A stretch of 64,000 bases of DNA, taken from assembly GCF_000157895.3 (NCBI RefSeq), contig NC_022663.1, positions 3,348,001 to 3,412,000 of the forward strand. The letters run 5' to 3'. Position 1 is the stretch's first letter, and each line of letters begins with the position of its first letter. The notes beneath the pieces are model-generated. The model made no database searches, was not told where the DNA came from, and saw only the letters and a program-made list of their open reading frames with translations. The stretch comes from Mycobacterium kansasii ATCC 12478. Its GTDB lineage: Bacteria > Actinomycetota > Actinomycetes > Mycobacteriales > Mycobacteriaceae. Shown here piece by piece: positions 61,928-64,000 of the stretch. Made by a program: the position numbers and the translations under genes.

Positions 61928-62995
61928 TCAGGCGGCCATCTTGTCCAGATCGGCAAACACGGTGCCGTCGAACAGCTTTCGCGCTGTGCTGCGCAGTACC
62001 GCGGAAATCCCGTCGGCCCGGCCGCCGCCGATGACTTCCACGCTTATCGTGCCGGCCGGATGTTCGATCACCAACGACCCGGCGGTGAAGGGGTAGGGGA
62101 GAAATCTTGCGACGACCGTGTCGGAGAAGGTTGCTGCCGTCGCCAGGCATAACGCCCCGGAAACCGCGTGGGTTGGATGGCAGCTGCTCGGCACGAAGTA
62201 ACGTGACCGGATATCGCCACGGTGCGACTTGGAGATCAGCATGACCTTCGGCAGAACGCGTCCGGTGACGTCGCCAAGCCCCATCGCGAGCGCGGCACGC
62301 AGCCGGACGTATTCGATATCGCGCAGCAATTCGCGCTCGCCGGTGAGCCGCTGCGGCGATTCGTCGCCCGCGATTCCGAACGCTTCCGCGTGGGCGATGA
62401 TGGCGCACACCCCGGCGTCGATCGCGGTGACCGCGACCCCGTCGACATCGTCGACGGGATTTCCCGTCGGGAACAATGTGCCGGTACTCCCGCCGCAGAA
62501 CTCGCTGAACACCATGTCGATCGCCGCCGCGCGCCCGGGCACACCGCTGATCTCGAATCCGCCGGCATACCGAACCTGTCCTCCGGGGGTGGGCACCGAA
62601 ACCGTCACGGTAGCGCCGGTGTTGACCAGATGGACCCGGATCGGGGTGTAACCGTCAACCGTTGCGACAAGTCCGCGCTCGATCGCGAACGGCCCCACCC
62701 CGGCGAGGATGTTCCCGCACGTCGGTGTCCAATCCACCCGCATGGATTCGACATCCACCTGCGCGAAGAGATAGTCGATGTCGCAGCTGGCACGGGTCGC
62801 CGGACCCACTATCGCGACCTTGCTGGTCGTTGAGCTGCCACCGCCGAGTCCGTCGATCTGCCGGTGATCCGGCGAGCCCAGGACGGCAGGCAGCAACACA
62901 TTCGGGTCTGCGCTGACGCGATCGAGATCCGACTTGAGCAGGTAGACCCCTTTGGAGGTGCCGCCCCGCATCAACATCGCTGGCACCGAGATCAT
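61928..62995 (-). CDS. PrpF/4-oxalomesaconate tautomerase-like isomerase
   Basis: A 355-residue member of the PrpF family, a diaminopimelate-epimerase fold that moves a double bond in tricarboxylic acids. MLMRGGTSKGVYLLKSDL begins the first half; GLGGGSSTTSKVAIVGPATR and TPTCGNILAGVGPFAIERGL hold the catalytic Cys region; SSCHPTHAVSGALCLATAA is the second-half motif. The start MISVPAMLMRGG is chosen; a GTG six codons upstream is possible. It leads an operon with AbrB-like and MFS transporters, pointing to uptake or export and isomerisation of a di- or tricarboxylate. Confidence 0.87.
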   Translation of the reverse strand: MISVPAMLMRGGTSKGVYLLKSDLDRVSADPNVLLPAVLGSPDHRQIDGLGGGSSTTSKVAIVGPATRASCDIDYLFAQVDVESMRVDWTPTCGNILAGVGPFAIERGLVATVDGYTPIRVHLVNTGATVTVSVPTPGGQVRYAGGFEISGVPGRAAAIDMVFSEFCGGSTGTLFPTGNPVDDVDGVAVTAIDAGVCAIIAHAEAFGIAGDESPQRLTGERELLRDIEYVRLRAALAMGLGDVTGRVLPKVMLISKSHRGDIRSRYFVPSSCHPTHAVSGALCLATAATFSDTVVARFLPYPFTAGSLVIEHPAGTISVEVIGGGRADGISAVLRSTARKLFDGTVFADLDKMAA

Positions 62996-63124
62996 TTCGG
63001 GCCCGCCACCCACCGGATCGCCGGCTCGGGTTTCACCACGGACATAGACATTCCCTTTTGGACCCTCCTTGGAGTGCCGGGCTAACTGCCCGGCGCTGCC
63101 AGTGAGGGCGGTGCAGTTGACGTC

Positions 63125-63162
63125 GGCTATCGAATGATAACCGAAGTTATCAACTGATAGCT
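63125..63162. promoter_or_regulatory. Operator pair g/h, upstream of the PrpF-like gene
   Basis: GGCTATC-GAAT-GATAACC (63125-63142, one arm change) and AGTTATC-AACT-GATAGCT (63145-63162, one change), spaced 20 bp apart like the pair at 48620. They lie 130-167 bp above the PrpF-like start. Confidence 0.7.
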
Positions 63163-63255
63163 GGGGCAGTCAAGGGCTGGCGACCGCGGAATGTCGGTGC
63201 TGCGGGCGGACGCCCGATACCTCATGGAGCCTCGCCAAAAGGGGTCTTGACAACC

Positions 63256-63299
63256 GGTTATCAACCGATACCATTAGCGCATGTTATCTACTGATAACC
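63256..63299. promoter_or_regulatory. Operator pair i/j, upstream of the epimerase gene
   Basis: GGTTATC-AACC-GATACC (63256-63272) and TGTTATC-TACT-GATAACC (63282-63299). The second overlaps an in-frame ATG at 63281, as copy d does for the glycosyltransferase gene, so that ATG is unlikely to be the real start. Confidence 0.75.
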
Positions 63300-63355
63300 A
63301 GCAACGCGAAGCCGCGATCACAACGAACTCCCGGGCCGGGACGCCGGAACTCAAC

Positions 63356-64000
63356 ATGCGCACCCTGGTGACCGGCAGCTCCGGCCACCTGGGCGAGGCC
63401 CTGGTGCGCACCCTGCGGCAGCGCGGAGCCGACGTCGTCGGCCTGGACAGCCGGCCGTCGAAGTGGACCGATGTTGTTGGGTCCGTGACTGACCCGGGTT
63501 TGCTGCGCGAGGTGATGGCCGGCGTGGAGGTGGTATTCCACACGGCTACCCTGCACAAGCCGCAGCTGGCTTTCGTACCGAGTCACGAATTTGTGGAGAC
63601 GAACATCAGCGGTACCCATCATCTGCTCGAAGCTGCGGTCGCGGCGAACGTCCGCTCCTTCGTGATGACCTCTTCGACAACGGTTTTCGGGGACGCGCTG
63701 GTGCCGCCGCCGGGTGAGCCCGCGGCCTGGATCGACGAATCGGTAGTGCCGATACCGAAAAACATCTACGGCGTGACCAAGGCCGCCGCCGAAGACCTGT
63801 GCCAGCTGGCGCATCGCAACGACGGCCTGGCCTGTGTGGTACTCCGGGTGGCGCGGTTCTTCGCCGAGTTCGATGACATGCCCGACGATTACGACGGACG
63901 CACCGACGACAACATCAAGGCCAACGAATACGCGTGCCGGCGCGTCGCTCTCGAGGACGCGGTCGACGCGCATCTGAGAGCGGCGCAGCTCGCACCGAGC
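63356..64000 (+). CDS. NAD-dependent epimerase/dehydratase (extended SDR), 3' end beyond the window
   Basis: Open to the right edge (215 codons). MRTLVTGSSGHLGEALVRTL is the NAD-binding motif; VVFHTATLHKP and SFVMTSSTTVFG carry the Ser/Thr; NIYGVTKAAAEDLCQLAH holds the Tyr-x-x-x-Lys. The fold is that of UDP-sugar epimerases and related dehydrogenases. An in-frame ATG at 63281 would add 25 residues but overlaps an operator copy. It is divergent from the PrpF-like operon and shares its control region. Substrate not assignable. Confidence 0.88.
   Translation, partial: MRTLVTGSSGHLGEALVRTLRQRGADVVGLDSRPSKWTDVVGSVTDPGLLREVMAGVEVVFHTATLHKPQLAFVPSHEFVETNISGTHHLLEAAVAANVRSFVMTSSTTVFGDALVPPPGEPAAWIDESVVPIPKNIYGVTKAAAEDLCQLAHRNDGLACVVLRVARFFAEFDDMPDDYDGRTDDNIKANEYACRRVALEDAVDAHLRAAQLAPS

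Overview
The window is high-GC actinobacterial DNA from a slow-growing Mycobacterium. It carries a PE_PGRS gene, four other PE/PPE-family genes, an EspE-type ESX-1 substrate gene, LpqC and NadR, which together point to the branch of the genus around the M. tuberculosis/M. kansasii/M. gordonae relatives. The species cannot be fixed from the sequence alone. No tRNA, rRNA, complete insertion sequence or CRISPR array was seen.

Layout. 1-9 kb: signalling genes (FHA-cyclase cut by the left edge, a PknK-like kinase/STAND protein, an anti-anti-sigma factor), an amidohydrolase, and an Rv0072/Rv0073-type ABC pair whose ATPase carries a cyclic-nucleotide-binding domain. 9-25 kb: enzymes paired with divergent regulators whose operator-like palindromes are visible (lpqC/marR, hydrolase/tetR, lysR/UGSC operon, twin tetR genes with a luciferase-like monooxygenase, NDMA-type alcohol dehydrogenase/PE_PGRS). 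25-34 kb: a PE_PGRS protein with a non-repetitive C-terminal domain, a NadR-MFS pair, three SDRs and an MTA/SAH nucleosidase. 34.8-43.4 kb: a tight nine-gene minus-strand operon joining a fatty acyl-AMP ligase, ACP, LuxE-type acyl-protein synthetase, cysteine desulfurase, NifU-like scaffold, 1-Cys peroxiredoxin and an ABC system with two FtsX-type permeases. I could not match it to a described pathway, and it is the best candidate for an undescribed system. 43.5-46.3 kb: DUF5134 and CopD/CtaG membrane proteins.

47-64 kb is an accessory region. It has PPE genes, a shrunken 55-residue PE gene, a glycosyltransferase, a decayed second esp locus (espE-like gene plus relics of espE, espH and espK), a broken Ser/Thr kinase, a RES/Xre toxin-antitoxin pair, a CDF metal exporter behind a deleted ArsR-type repressor, and a PrpF-like isomerase/AbrB-family/MFS operon facing an epimerase. 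Ten copies of an inverted repeat of the form GTTATC-N4-GATAAC lie in pairs upstream of the PE-PPE, glycosyltransferase, second PPE, PrpF-like and epimerase genes, so these scattered genes look like one regulon.

Three intergenic loci (23.1, 33.5 and 46.5 kb) carry the same repeat family in different states of expansion and orientation; ORFs across them are artefacts. Starts were chosen from ribosome-binding sites, overlaps and family alignment recalled from memory; no database search was run.
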